Of a stretch of DNA of 64,000 nt, positions 12,257 to 24,898 are shown one piece after another. The notes beneath the pieces are model-generated. The model did no database searches and was not told where the DNA came from. It saw only the letters and a program-made list of their open reading frames with translations. The first letter of the stretch is position 1. Each line of letters starts with the position of its first letter. The stretch comes from Dillenia suffruticosa (lineage: Eukaryota; Streptophyta; Magnoliopsida; Dilleniales; Dilleniaceae), in assembly GCA_033439265.1 (NCBI GenBank), contig JAVTVX010000035.1, forward strand, positions 20,238,001 to 20,302,000. Reading direction: 5' to 3'. Made by a program: the position numbers and the translations under genes.

Positions 12257-12745
12257 CACCTGCCCAGAGACTTAAGAGTCTAGAAAACCAACAACTTTTC
12301 CAAAGTTCAAGAGTTTTAGAAGCTACAACAATACCCGAAAGGAGACGGAGATCCTACTAAGTGAATAGAAGTAGTGAGATAATTCCATTTGAACCGAAAC
12401 TCCATAGGTCTAAGTTGGACAAATATTGGAGCAGAAAGATTGGTTTAATCAAGTCACGAGGCCTTAATGGTGGGTGCTAGTGTCATAGCTGCCATGGCTG
12501 ACCAAGCTGGAGTTAACCCTCCAAGCCATGTTTGGCAAGATGATGCTCATATTTTAGATTCTGGGACGAATGAGAAAGAAATACATCATCCTGAAAAACT
12601 GATCCAGTCTGGATATAATGGAACAAAAGAGTTTCTCCCTCGAAGAGCATTGCTAGCTACAGGTTGTTCCGGTGGATACCTCTTTTTTTGGATATGCAAC
12701 AGGGTCTCTTTTCTGGCATCTTCAGGCATAATTTCCTACTTGTGA
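12257..12745 (+). pseudogene. Ankyrin-repeat gene remnant 2, PGG-domain end
   Basis: Resumes the ankyrin gene after the LTR element: PRDLRV-like text at about 12267, a basic linker, then VGASVIAAMADQAGVNPP and SHVWQDDAH from about 12470, the PGG domain, and a hydrophobic end (SFLASSGIISYL). The GG of the motif is replaced by SH and the linker carries stops and a frame change. Together with 9330-9835 it forms one interrupted host gene. Confidence 0.6.
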
Positions 12746-13433
12746 GTGGTTTGCTATCGAAGAAGCGAATTGTGATGTAGATTTTGATGACTTCAACGTG
12801 GGTGACACTAACCTTCATGGCACTCACATACTTGATTTCCATGGTAGCCATGACAGCAACTCTGTCAAGACATTTTTCTTTCACTCTTTTACTACTGCCT
12901 TCTTTCTTGTTCGTTTGAGCATTGTTGGGTGAACAGTGTTTATCGTGGTAGCACCCCTTGGTCCATCCGACCGGTGGTGTGGGATTTCAAACAGTGAGTT
13001 AACGTTTGTTTGGAGCATGTGACCCAAGGGAAAAACAAGAGAGAGAAGACATGATCGAAGGCACTTTAAAATGCATAGAGTCGGAAATAAGAAGCTTTAT
13101 TATTCTATTCCGATCCATGTCCTCTCAAAAAATATATAAAAATTTAATTTATTTTTATTCTGAAGATAAAGATAATTTTTAATTTTTTTTCCTACTTTCA
13201 TAAATTAAATATATATATATTTTTATCTCATATATGTCCCTTCAATTTCATATATCATTTAGACCCTTATAAATGAAAACTATGTATCAAGGTGCTAGAA
13301 ATTTATTAAGGGGTCAATGCAGTGAATGTTCAACAGATGTCCAGCAAAAGATCATAATAAATACCAGCAATTCAACTTTTATTAGTAAAAGCATCCGACT
13401 TTATAATGAAATTAATGTACTTATATTGACTTA

Positions 13434-13479
<46 letters not shown>

Positions 13480-14817
13480 TAGTGATTCAAATATTTTCAA
13501 AAATGGGTGTCAATAAGATATGACGCAAATAAAAACATTATTCATCATGTTTTCAGTGAATTAACATCATCAAATATTCAACAAGTATCCAAGAAATATT
13601 TGATATTAAAAAAATAAAAACAAAACATAGATATTCCACACATAAAATATCTTCCCGCTGTTAAAAAGTTTTCAAATTCAATGGGTTAATACATTTAAAA
13701 TCAAATAAATGAGAAGAGCATAACCGGAAGAGATTAAATGTAATAAAAAATTGAATGAATTTGAATTGACTCGCATTTGATCGGATTTTGATGATCTGTT
13801 CATTGATCGGATTTTGATGATCTGTTCAAAACTCCACACAATTAATCTTATTTTTTCATTTTGAGTGATTAATTGTCTTCTTATAATATACAACAATAAT
13901 TTAGAATGACAATTATAGAGTTTTAATAAGTCTTTGATGGTTAAAAACATATATAAAATCTTTCATAATACATTGAGTCTCTAAATCTAAATTTTTTAAC
14001 TCTACACCATCTATCGAGTGTTGCAGCCGATGCATTTTAATGAGAAAACTTATGCACATTCTAAAGATTATTTTAATGGTGTTATAATCGTCAGAAACAA
14101 AAGAAAAGAATATGGCCAAAACTAACCCTAAAATTTTTTTTTTCGTTTTTGTTTTTTTTAACTCAAAAAAATATATTAAATTTGTCATACATTCTACCAC
14201 CGGCTTCCATTTTGAAATATTTGCGTTTCCCTAACATCTAAACCTTAGTTTTGAAATTTGGAGCGACCCGATCAATATGTCACACTTATTAAAAGACACA
14301 GCCTTCCCCTAATAAATTCTCCTAATATTTAAAAAGAAAAAAAAACTAAAATTTTCTTTTTAAATCTATTATTTACAAAATATGAAAAATTTCTATATAC
14401 ATGTAGATATTAGGTGCGCTATTATTATTTTTAAATTTCTTTTAAAATGAATAATCTTTTGTCTTAATTTATATTAATTAATGAAAAACAATAATTCATA
14501 CATTTTAAATTCATATTGTTCAAAGTTATTTGAATAGTATATATATAGAAATAAAATTGGCAAAAATAAACAATATTGATATTTTATACATATTAACTAA
14601 ATATATTTTATATATTCTTCACACTTGTTGTTGCCGTTATTATTGTCATTGTGTTTTAAATTAATATTTTGTTACTGTTCAATTATTATTTTGTAACGAT
14701 GATGTATGATTTATTTAACAATAAAATATATTAATCAAAATTATAATTAAATATATATATATTTAAAATTTAATAGAAAAAAATATAATTCGAAAGTAAC
14801 CTTTTAAAGGACAATTT
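12746..14817. other. AT-rich intergenic DNA
   Basis: No gene found. Contains a TA microsatellite at 13441-13475 and a 26-base near-perfect direct repeat around 13776-13826 (TTGATCGGATTTTGATGATC twice). Composition becomes very AT-rich toward the small heat-shock gene. Confidence 0.6.
13441..13475. repeat. (TA)n microsatellite
   Basis: Uninterrupted TA repeat of about 17 units. Confidence 0.95.
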
Positions 14818-14842
14818 CTTTAGTTGGAGTCTCCAACTAAAG
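14818..14842. repeat. Perfect 12+1+12 palindrome upstream of the small heat-shock gene
   Basis: CTTTAGTTGGAG, one central T, then its exact reverse complement CTCCAACTAAAG. It lies about 70 bases upstream of the heat-shock element. It may be a protein-binding dyad, a small hairpin, or the junction of a lost inverted-repeat element. Confidence 0.85.
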
Positions 14843-14914
14843 ATTTCGGTTTGCCTACAAAAATTTTATCCTAGAACCTTCTTCAATAATCTCGAAAACC
14901 ATAGAAAGTCTTAA

Positions 14915-14932
14915 GAACCTTCTGGAAGCTTG
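14915..14932 (+). promoter_or_regulatory. Heat-shock element
   Basis: Three perfect and one partial alternating nGAAn/nTTCn units (GAAccTTCtgGAAgcTTg), the binding site of trimeric heat-shock factors. A further GAAccTTC pair lies at 14874-14881. Both are upstream of the TATA box at 15008, the normal arrangement for strong heat-inducible genes. Confidence 0.9.
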
Positions 14933-15007
14933 AAAGCATATTTTTTTTCTCCCCACTTATCCTTTCCGGAATTTTCTAGTCCTTTCGTATGCCTACATTT
15001 GCACGCC

Positions 15008-15014
15008 TATAAAA
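15008..15014 (+). promoter_or_regulatory. TATA box of the small heat-shock gene
   Basis: TATAAAA, 120 bases upstream of the ATG at 15128 and about 76 bases downstream of the heat-shock element. Confidence 0.85.
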
Positions 15015-15127
15015 GTCCCCGCGAATACCATTCTTCTTCCAACGACCAGACAGGAATCAATCAAATAATAAACATTTCACCCCACCAAATCCATCTTTAC
15101 ATTCTCCGATACCCAGTTACCCAACTC

Positions 15128-15568
15128 ATGGATTTTGAGCTACCACTTTTTTCAGCTCTTCAGCAGATGCTTGATGAGAGGTCAAACCATGCCCCCACAA
15201 AGACCTATGTTAGGGATGCAAAGGCCATGGCATCAACTCCTGCAGATGTGAAAGAATACAATGATTCATACGTTTTAATTGTTGACATGCCTGGGCTGAA
15301 ATCTGGGAATGTCAAGGTTCAGGTTGAGGATGACAATGTGCTTGTGATCAGCGGAGAGCGAAAGAGGGAAGAGGAGAAAGATGGGGTCAAGTATTTGAGG
15401 ATGGAAAGGCGCGTTGGCAAGTTTATGAGGAAGTTTGCGTTGCCGGAGAATGCCAATGTTGATGATATCTCTGCTGTGTGCCAGGACGGTGTGCTCACTG
15501 TTACTGTCAAGAAGCTGCCTCCGCCGGAACCGAAGAAGCCCAAGACTATTGAGGTTAAGATCGCTTGA
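15128..15568 (+). CDS. Class II cytosolic small heat-shock protein
   Basis: ATP-independent chaperone that forms oligomers and holds unfolding proteins during heat stress. The ATG at 15128 begins the class II signature [16 protein letters not shown]; the open frame extends upstream but only through leader sequence. The product is 146 residues, slightly short for the class (about 155). The alpha-crystallin domain follows the class II hallmark [18 protein letters not shown] and contains [33 protein letters not shown] and [19 protein letters not shown]. The protein ends TIEVKIA. It has no intron, as usual for the family. Regulation is clear from the heat-shock element and TATA box. No signal or transit peptide, so cytosolic. 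Confidence 0.97.
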   Translation: MDFELPLFSALQQMLDERSNHAPTKTYVRDAKAMASTPADVKEYNDSYVLIVDMPGLKSGNVKVQVEDDNVLVISGERKREEEKDGVKYLRMERRVGKFMRKFALPENANVDDISAVCQDGVLTVTVKKLPPPEPKKPKTIEVKIA

Positions 15569-16150
15569 AAAGCTTGATGAAAAGAAGCAACTATGATAAT
15601 ATTTTGTAGTAGTGCACGTTTTGTGTGATTTGGTGAGCCCCTGCTTTGAGAAGGTTGTAAAGCTTGTATTGAAAAATGGTATTCGAAATGAATTTGAGTT
15701 TCATATATGTTTGTGTTATGTTCTACCATGAAGCAAGTTCATCTTGAGATCCTGTGCAAAGATCAAGTTTCAAAGAAACCTTGGGGGGGGGGGGAAGGTC
15801 TCTCCAACCGTGGACAAACAGAATCTACATGCGCATAACATAAAAAAAAAATAAAAAAAAATTAATGTATATCAAGGAAAAATCAAAAGTGAAAGGAATG
15901 GGAAGAACAAGAAAAATGTTCAAACAGTACTTTTATTCAATGGATGTATATAGCCCTGGCATGATGGCGGACTGCAGAAGAAATTCAGTATCAAACTGCC
16001 CCAATGTACACAAAAAGGGCACAAAATCCGTGAATCCTGCGATTTTGCAAAAAACTAAAAACAGTTCAAGAACTGACTTACAAGGAACTTACACCCATTC
16101 AGTGGGGAAAGGAGATCACCTTGGTAATCTCAGTCTACAAATTGAATGCC

Positions 16151-19100
16151 TCATCTCAACCTAATCTTTTCGTTTGGAAAAATGACATTTGGGTTCCTTA
16201 TATGTGGGTTCAGTGCGGCCAATTCTTTCCATTTAGCTCCAGTGCCATGAACACGTGAAGAAATGCTCCATAAGGTATCACCGGGCTGCACAGTTGTTGT
16301 TGCCGGGGCAGGGGCAGGGACAGTGGAGGACTTACCGACAGCTTTTGACTTCATAAATGGATGTTTGTTTGTCTTTCCCATTCCATTGGCGAGAAGCCAA
16401 CGGGAGCCAGATTGTTGCTGACTGGAAGAGGCCCAAAGTTTCTTCTTTCCAGGCTCAGGCGCAGTCTTCAGACCTGCAACATGGACCTCCATGATTTTGA
16501 ACTGAGGAATGCCTTCCTCTTCATTAGCTTTCACTTCTATATCCCTCTTCATCTCTTCCTTCTTAAGGGGTTCAGAGTCATCATCGTCTTCGATATTGTT
16601 TCTAATTTCTGACACTGTACTACAGATTCTTGGTTTTGGGAGGACAAAGACTCTCTCAACTTGAATAAGTGCAAGCATTGGTGCACCAACAGTCTCATAG
16701 TTTCTCAGCGGATCACGAAGCTGCACCATCAGTGCCACAGTGAAATTGTTACTCAACAAGCCCCACCTTCTGCCAGAGCCTTTTCCTCGCCTTTTCTCTC
16801 CCCTCGACCATACTGAATCAGTACAATTAGCATGATGGGCAGCGAGGATTTTAGATGTTCGCTCACTGATTTGATCTTCATCATCAAATTCACCAGAATC
16901 CAACCTCATCCATTCATCAAGTGTCAAAGAGAGGCCCATAAGACCATCAACTTCCTCACCATTGTCTTTGATGTCCAACAGCTGCAATCCACCAGTTCCT
17001 TCCAAACCAAGGGAACCGCTGCTGTAGACCCTCTTCCCTTCAAGAGCAGAGATGTCACCAATAGATTGTGAGCTGATGTTTGAAGGCGCTTCCTCATCTG
17101 ACATGTCTGATTGGATTCTCAAACCCTCAATTGAGAGGGCCTCAATCTTATCCATTGCTAGTGGTGCAAGATTCTCTAGAGACACACACTCTGAGCCCAT
17201 GTCCTTTGTCATTGAGCTTCGACTAAAGTCCTTCGACATGAGTTGAGAAGATTTCCCTTTCACTTTCTTCTGCACAGCCATCATCTCTTGTCCAACCCCT
17301 GATCCATGCCGTACAAATCCTTGCCTGCACACCACATGTAAAAAAGATGAAATATAATAACCTGGAAGCTCAAAACTCTAGAAACAATAGCTATGAACAC
17401 AAACCTCTCAAATTCGCCCAGATCAGATGCAGCTTCCCAAGCTACTTGTTCCATTGTCTTACCCGTGACATCTTCTAATGGCATTAACTTTTTTGCCTGC
17501 ATAGAGAGCTTCTCAATTCCAACTGAAGCCAACCGCTGCAATATCTCCATAACTCCAGAACCCATTTCTGCAGGAACCACAACTGGACTGGATACTTGCA
17601 TGATTAAGCTTCTACCACTTTTAGCACTCTTAAAAAGAGTAGGATTCATTGACCGCAGAAAACCACCACTTTTTGTCTGAAGGCAAGGACCTAAGCCATC
17701 TCCCAGAGGAGGCAATTCAAATGGCTCTTCTGGGGGAAGATCAATCGGGCTCCCAAATCCGCCAGCACTGTTAGGTGGAGAAGCCTGGAAAGCCCTCTCG
17801 TTCAAGCCCCATTCTCGCATTAAAGCTTCAGTTTCCAAGTCTTCCAGCATTGTGGCCCTATTTTTACTACTTGTAGTTATTTTTGCAGTCAACTCAACCT
17901 CCTCAGCAGCTGGTGGTATCCCCAGCGCTAGGTCATAATCTTCATAAAGGTTATCACAATTGGAACAGGAGGGGGCATTATAGTCCCAGTCTGCCTGGTC
18001 AACATCATTAGCACCAAAGTCGAACAAGGAATGGCCGCATGCAAGGGCTTCTTTTTCAAATTGTCTCAGCAAACGCTCTCTTGGAGATTCAGGATCACTG
18101 TCAGAACTGATGCTAAATGGACTATGCTCAATTCCAAGCATCTTTAGAAACTCACTTGCCACAGAGTCGGTGGCATCATCCAAGTTCAATGACTTTCCTT
18201 CACTGCTCATTCCATGATCTGCTTCTACATCAACATAGTTCTCATCATCAGCAAGCTCGCTTTTGTCCTCTGGTGAATCAGAGGCAGCTTTCTCCAAAAC
18301 CGATGCATAATTTAAAGCTGACTCCAATTCTTTAATGATTGATTCAGTGGCAAAAGTGTCTGCTTTGGAGTCGAAGTAAACTTCTCCAGGCTCTTCCCAG
18401 TTTCTGCCATATGCAGCATCCTGAGTTTGAGGCACTGTTTGCTCCCCAACAGAAGGACTTATAGCAGCATTATCAGTATCTTCATCTAGTATTACCAATT
18501 CCTTTGGTTCTGATTCTTTTGGTACTACCTTCACTACTTCCACTGGTTCCAATTCAATTGGTTCTACTTTCACCACCTCCTTCGACTCCAACTCTACCCC
18601 ATGCTCAATCACTGAAAATTCATTATTTCCAGACCCATTTTCAACATTATCTTTATCAAATCCAGGCAAATAATGAGAATTTAGCTTAGAGGACTCTACA
18701 ACTTCAGAGGGAGGATTGGCTTCAGGTCTATAATCAACTGATGTAATCCGCTCCTCTTCATCAAATTTCTGTGATAGCAAGTTTATCGAACTTGAGAGAT
18801 CTGACTTTGCAACTGGTGGAACCTCGTGAAGAACTTTTATGTCTTCTATAGACCGGCTAGTACTCTTCGACCGCTGCAAGGGACTACTGGATATGCTCTG
18901 AATATGATGCACTACACTCCTCCCATCACCGTGACCAGCTTTATTCATAGATTTCACTGAATTCAAGTTTTTATGCTTCAAGGCCTCGGGTGTACTCTGG
19001 CTTTGAGAAGAAATGTTATTCTTCCCTACAACAGTGTACCCAAAACTAACATTTATGATTGCCCCTTTGGCTTTCCCTGATAACTTGAAACTTGTTGTCC

Positions 19101-19737
19101 ACTTTCCTGAGTTCTTCTCATCTTCAAGTTCCTCCAACGTAAGTGGAAGCAACCTCGTGAGATCAACACGATGTTTCCCCAAATCAAGCTCAGGAACCCC
19201 GGACACCGAAACATAAAGCAAAAAGTATTTTGCCTCATATTTTGCAGAATTTTGAGACCCACTTCTACTGCCATAAATTGAACATATATGACTCAATTTG
19301 TCCTCAAACTCCGCTACCCCATCAAGAACCTTAGCAAGACGAGTCTGCAACTCCCCATCCCTCCTCTTCCAATGCACACATAAACTATTATCATTAAAAC
19401 TAGGGGGCAGGCCTTCAATTGTGTGCACTAGAAGAGAGAAACAACAATTGAACTTACGGTTTCGGATCTGTGACAAAGCCTTAAGAGGCTTCCAATTCCA
19501 AAATGATTTCTTATCCGTGTTTGATGAGTCCTCATTGGCATTCTTAGGTTTCGATTTGGGATCAGGCAAATGGGTTTTTCCAGTGGATAAAGACCAACCA
19601 TGTGCTGCAGAAATTAAACCCTTAGGACCAGTTTTATCTAGGTATAAAGCTTTGCTAATTGCTTCAATTTCATGTAACAATCTTCCGTTTCCTGAATCAT
19701 CCCCATTGTTCTTCCCAGCTTCAATTTTCGATAACAT
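16151..19737 (-). CDS. PMIR1: PLASTID MOVEMENT IMPAIRED 1-RELATED protein (NT-C2 domain)
   Basis: Family members PMI1 and PMIR1 are needed for light-driven chloroplast and nuclear positioning in Arabidopsis. Two coding exons, 19737-17405 and 17324-16151, join through a short GT-AG intron (ERQGFVRHG across the junction) to give 1168 residues. The start is the ATG at 19737 (MLSKIEAGKNN); the open frame begins upstream only on non-ATG codons. The N-terminus has the family motif LLHEIEAISKALYLD, then an NT-C2 (EEIG1/EHBP1-type) domain from about residue 85 to 235 (FSLLVHTIEGLPPSF, WTTSFKLSGKAKGAIINVSFGY). A long acidic, Ser-rich middle follows (GIEHSPFSISSDSDPESPRE), then the conserved C-terminal half. 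The last ~45 residues (VQPGDTLWSISSRVHGTG to NEKIRLR) look like a LysM fold. The gene is intact. Confidence 0.9.
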
Positions 19738-20424
19738 CGTCCTTTTCACCAAAATTCAAAGCCCCAAAAAATCCAAAAAGAAAACCGATAAAAGATCAAT
19801 CAAAATTAAACAAGACCCACATCCAAAATCTCCAAAATAAACACCAGAATTCAAATTCCATTTGAGGTTTTCATTCGTTTTAACAGAAAGTTAAAACAGA
19901 AACGAAAATTATAAACAGAAACGTTAAGATTCAAACATGTAATACAATAATTGTTTCCAAAACAAAGATAAGACAGGTACCCGGATAATCGGAGCAATAA
20001 CAAGAAACCCTAGATTAATCAATTTGAATTCCTCGTGTTTTCCGACTGAGAATCTATTCGCAGCTTGATTTTGATGAAAAGACAGCGAATGTAAGAGAGA
20101 GAATTTTAAGAGAGACGAAAATCTAAAAAGAACGAAAATATGGGACACGTTTTCATCTAATTGTATCTTTCTCTCTCTCAATTTTCGTGTCCCTCTTTTT
20201 CAAGTTTCAAATGAATTCTTTCGTTTTTCCTGAGATGGTCTCCCCGTTTGCCCCGCATTTTTTCGATAATTTCTCTTTGGTACCACATTTTCTTTCATTT
20301 TGTGCTTTGCCCCCCACAACCAAGGGGTAAAGCGAACCTGGGTTTCCAATTCACATATACCCTTTTCATCCTTCAACTTTATGCTTGTAGAATGCCTTTG
20401 GGTTGAAATGTTTGCTATCATGTC

Positions 20425-20461
<37 letters not shown>

Positions 20462-21353
20462 TATAGTGGATGATTGATGTAGATAAAAACAAAAACATAT
20501 ATGATATCTATTTGTTACGGTTTAGTTTTATAAAAATTTGAATAATCACCCCCCCCCACAAATTGAAGTTATATTCAAAATTAATATCTATTTGTAAATA
20601 ATATCAATATTATTCACTTATTTCTTATACATTAATTATTTTTTCTTCCTCTTTAGTCATCTGAATAATAATATAATGATTGATTAGATTTTGTATAGGA
20701 AACGAAAGTATGATCAGAAGAGATATGAAACGAAGCTCTCTCGCTTTTATTTTATTTCTCTTTCCTTTCAATATTCTTTTCATACTATCTTTAGTTAAAA
20801 AAAATTAATCACTTAATTTTAAATTCAGATAATCTCTCAAACTTTTGCTAAATTTAGGATTTGATCTCATAGTAGATTTCCTTATAGATATCGGGAGACG
20901 AACTAAAAACCACTTCATTGTTACTAAGTATATCAATTAAATCTTCTCCGGTGACAATCATAAAATATTTTGTGGGAGATTTTTTTTTTTCTTTACAACT
21001 TGAATAGTTTTTTTCTTTTTTTTTTCCCTAATGGAAGTGTTAAATAAAAAAGGCTGCACTTAAAGCATAGACACAGGAAAAAGAAAACACAACAAATTTG
21101 GAGTAGTGTGAAGGAACATAAGAGAAGCATGTGCAGTGCAGACCTAAAAATTGGGCAAAATATGGTTGTTAATCTTGTGGGAGAACGAAAGGTTGTCAAC
21201 GTAAGGGAGAGACAGAGAGTGGCATTGAAGGGTCAAACTGTACTTCAGCTTTTCTCATGCATATCTTCCGAGAAAGATGCTACATCTTTCCTTTGCTTGA
21301 TATCGGCATTTTAATGTTTAATAAATTTGTATCACATTAAATTTGATAGTTTT

Positions 21354-21355
<2 letters not shown>
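19738..21355. other. PMIR1 leader and intergenic DNA
   Basis: The part next to 19738 is the likely 5' UTR/promoter of the PMI1-related gene on the minus strand; a further non-coding first exon is possible. The rest is AT-rich with the TAA repeat. No other gene seen. Confidence 0.5.
20425..20461. repeat. (TAA)n microsatellite
   Basis: About 12 uninterrupted TAA units. Confidence 0.95.

Positions 21356-21437
<82 letters not shown>
21356..21437. repeat. Long (CT)n microsatellite
   Basis: About 36 CT units, pure to about 21427, then a short imperfect CT stretch and an ACACAC tail. Open frames across it on both strands are only Ser-Leu or Arg-Glu dipeptide runs and are not genes. Confidence 0.97.
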
Positions 21438-24400
21438 ACACACACACATAGACATATATATAATATTGTAACAAGTTATCTTTGTTGTTATTGTGTGTAT
21501 CTCCAATCCTGACATGCTATATAAGTCCAGCTCATTCTGTATTTTATTTATACGCACAATCGCCATCTGACTACAACATAAATCAATAGTTTAATTTGTT
21601 GTTACTTATATGGCTGTTTTGGTTGGGTGATGATGATGCCCGGCGGCCTCTGCAATTTTCAAAATTGACGCGCCTTCATGAATCTGGCCAAATTGAATAC
21701 TGCCACAATCTTTTTTGAAATTATTCCCAGACCCCTCTATTCTTCTGGAATTTTAGAAATCACTCTTCCCTTTTGCCTTCTAGTTCGTTTAAACCCTTTT
21801 GTTTTCTTTCATTGAATTATGGAATTTTTTGAACCTACTGGACTACTCTAAGTTCATGCTATTCATACATCGACTAAACTATTTATGAATAATCTATATA
21901 TTACTTGTTTCATATGCACATATATTTTGGATCCCATCCAAAATAAAACTTGTTTCATATGCACTTGTTTTAAGTTTTAGACAAAACTAATCGTTTTTTT
22001 GGTCAATTCTTCTATTTGTTCCAACTATTTATATTTACTTATCGTCAGAGTCTGTCCTTGGCCCTACCTAGATATCCCTCCCAAGCCACAAAATTTCCAA
22101 GAAAACCCTTTCAATTCTTCTTTTCCAGGCCAAAACATTTAGGATGATGACCTTGAGAAGGGGGAGCTTGAAACGTACAGGATTCGCAACTTGGGCAAGG
22201 GGGCGTTGTATCTCTTTAAAGGCCCAAAATTCCTAGGAAGATTATACCACAGACACAACGCAAGAATCTTGCAGAAAAGGGTGGAGATATTTGCAACATC
22301 AACACAAGAAGTCATTCTCATACACACCGGCATCTTTTTTATTTTTTATTTTTTATTTTTTTTATCGGTATCTGAATTTTATTTAATTATGAGATTTGAT
22401 TAACTTTTTTTATATTTATTTTTTAATTTTTAAAATTTAAACTCAATCAAAAGGATTAGTATTCATAAAAAAATTGGTATCATAATTTATATTTTACTCG
22501 GGAAATAGAGTGACACGTAATCATCCGATTCCCACCGGGGTTTGTTACTCTGATAGCATCTAACTGGATGACCAGATGGCAATGGACCCGGAAAACAATG
22601 TATCAAAATGGCTGGTATCGACAGATGAATTGAATGGGTCATGTGATGTGAAGCCATTTTTTAAACAATTGATTTTGGAAAATGAGAGACTTGAATTTCC
22701 CCCCTGGGGTTTGTTAGTTACCCTTTCCAATGTTGTTTCAGAACCCCATCACCCTCTTGAAGGGCGCAAACATTTCATAAATTACTACTGTAGTGATAAG
22801 ATGGCGTCCATATTCTTCATCTTCCTCTCAATTTCTTTATTCTGACTCGAATGTTCTTTTTTTTTATTTACGATGCCTTAATCAATTTTATCCTAATTAA
22901 TTCAGATCAATTATTATAATGATTTCTTTTAGAGTATGAGTCTCTCAATAAAAAACGTTCTATACATATAAGGACATGATATTCTAAATGAAAATCAAAT
23001 TTCGATCATAATTAAGAATACTTAACTTCATATCAAATCAATCGTCCTTAATACTTTCTTGAATATTCTACTGTCACACGCTTCTCTACCCATTCAATAA
23101 TGTATTCCAATTAACCATCCAAAGTACAAAATCTAAAAATCATCGTCTGTATATTCTAAATTTTATTTTAGCTTATTTTGTTTATAATATTTTTCAAATA
23201 AAGATAATTAAGATTACTACTATAACAATTTTTTATTTGATAATAAAAAGAAAAAACGACCGTCTCATGTTTTTCAAAAGTACCCCTCTCATATTAAATA
23301 ATATAAATTTAGCCCTCATACCACGAGCCATACAAGAATCGGTCACGACGCAAGGACCATACAAATACCTTGTTCATAAACAAGAGAAAACCCCTTTTCC
23401 ACAGATGATGTGAGTAGAATGTTAAAGGATTGTTTAGACCAGAATGTTCGCAAATCAAATACCATTCAAATAAAATTTCAAATTTTTATTTCAATAGTAT
23501 TATAGTAATACTTGCACAACTAGATATTGCCTATTTATCGTGAAAATTATAATTTTCTAAAAAGAAATAAATTTTGAGTTCTTATTTAATAACTGTATAA
23601 GAAAAATTATTCTTATATAGTTTTAGACTTACAATATTTTTATTAAATAAAAAAGTATTATAATAATATATCAATAATTATGAATTATTATGATTACTTT
23701 TTATTCGGAGGATGAAGGGTCTAAAATCATATGATAAAAGATATTCATCTCGACAAATTAAATTAAAATTACTAAAAATTCAAATGTATTAAATTAAAAA
23801 AAAAAATTATACCAACTTCATAACTAACAAATTATATTTCCTTATACAATCTGTACGTGAAAAATATTTAATAATAACGTAAACAAATTAAGCAAATAAA
23901 AAATAATATATGGAGTCATTTGCTCCAAGCTCTTGTAATGTGAGTGTTTGGAAGTTTTATTTATTACGATCGCTGCCACTGGACATTGGTTTTCGGTCAA
24001 ATTCAATATCTCGAAATCCAAGCGGAAGTGGGCAGGAAGGCTCCGTTTCTCATTTTTGGATTGATCTGATAAATACATCCGGATATCAATGAGTAATTAG
24101 TTTAATAAAAAAATATTAAATTTTTTAATTGAGATTTAAATTTAAATCTAAAACATAAAATAAAATTATATTAAAAATATTTCTAAAAATAAATTTAAAT
24201 TAATTAAAATATAATTCTTAATATTAATTAATCTAATAAAAAGGAAGTCTAATCGGCTATCAATGAATTTATTGCTCCTCTTTTTCTTAAAAAGGAAAAA
24301 GAGGAAAAATGTACTAAATATTATGAAATCCTAAGTACAAAATCTAGTCTCTCGATGAATAATAAGAGACGGTTGATAGATAATTCTTAGTATTAAATTT

Positions 24401-24830
24401 CTTTAAATTAAATAATTAAATATTTATTTTCTTAATTAAAGATTTTAAATTTAAATTTTAAAATTAGTAAAAATAGATTTAAAAAAATTAATCTTAAATA
24501 ATACATGAATCGGATTATTTGAATAATTACTTTCAAGAAAAAGATCATGCGCCGTACAACTGATTGATCTAAATCCAGTTTTAAGGCCGGGATAGATTTT
24601 CTCCGCGCGTACAACTATGATTACGACGCGTTGGACTTTTTCATGGCGGTGTACTAGACACCTATTTCTTGTGGATTGATCACCACGATAAGGAAAAGAG
24701 AATTAAAAAAGGATTATTTAATTAAAAAATAGAAACATTCGATAATTGGAATTACATAGCGGTTTTGGTTTTGCTGTTTACTAGGGAGAGCTTTTATGTT
24801 CGAAGGACAGAGACTTCTTTTTTGACATAA
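21438..24830. other. Intergenic DNA
   Basis: Mostly AT-rich. Two modest plus-strand open frames (about 22142-22403 and 22576-22845) show no recognised domain and no supporting splice or promoter signals. Related T/A-rich fragments near 24105-24240 and 24395-24495 look like decayed short repeats. Nothing else supported. Confidence 0.45.
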
Positions 24831-24898
24831 CCAATTTGCTCCGGTTGCCAATATCAATCCGAATAAGCACCACCACCTTCATTTCTTTCTCTCCAGAG

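Noticed and set aside
14930-15127. Upstream extension of the small heat-shock protein
   Set aside because: It would place the heat-shock element and TATA box inside or beside coding sequence; the class II signature starts at the ATG at 15128.
21327-21566. Serine-Leu and Arg-Glu repeat proteins
   Set aside because: They are translations of the CT microsatellite.
22142-22845. Two possible small genes
   Set aside because: No recognised domain, no clear start context or splice structure, and composition like the surrounding spacer.
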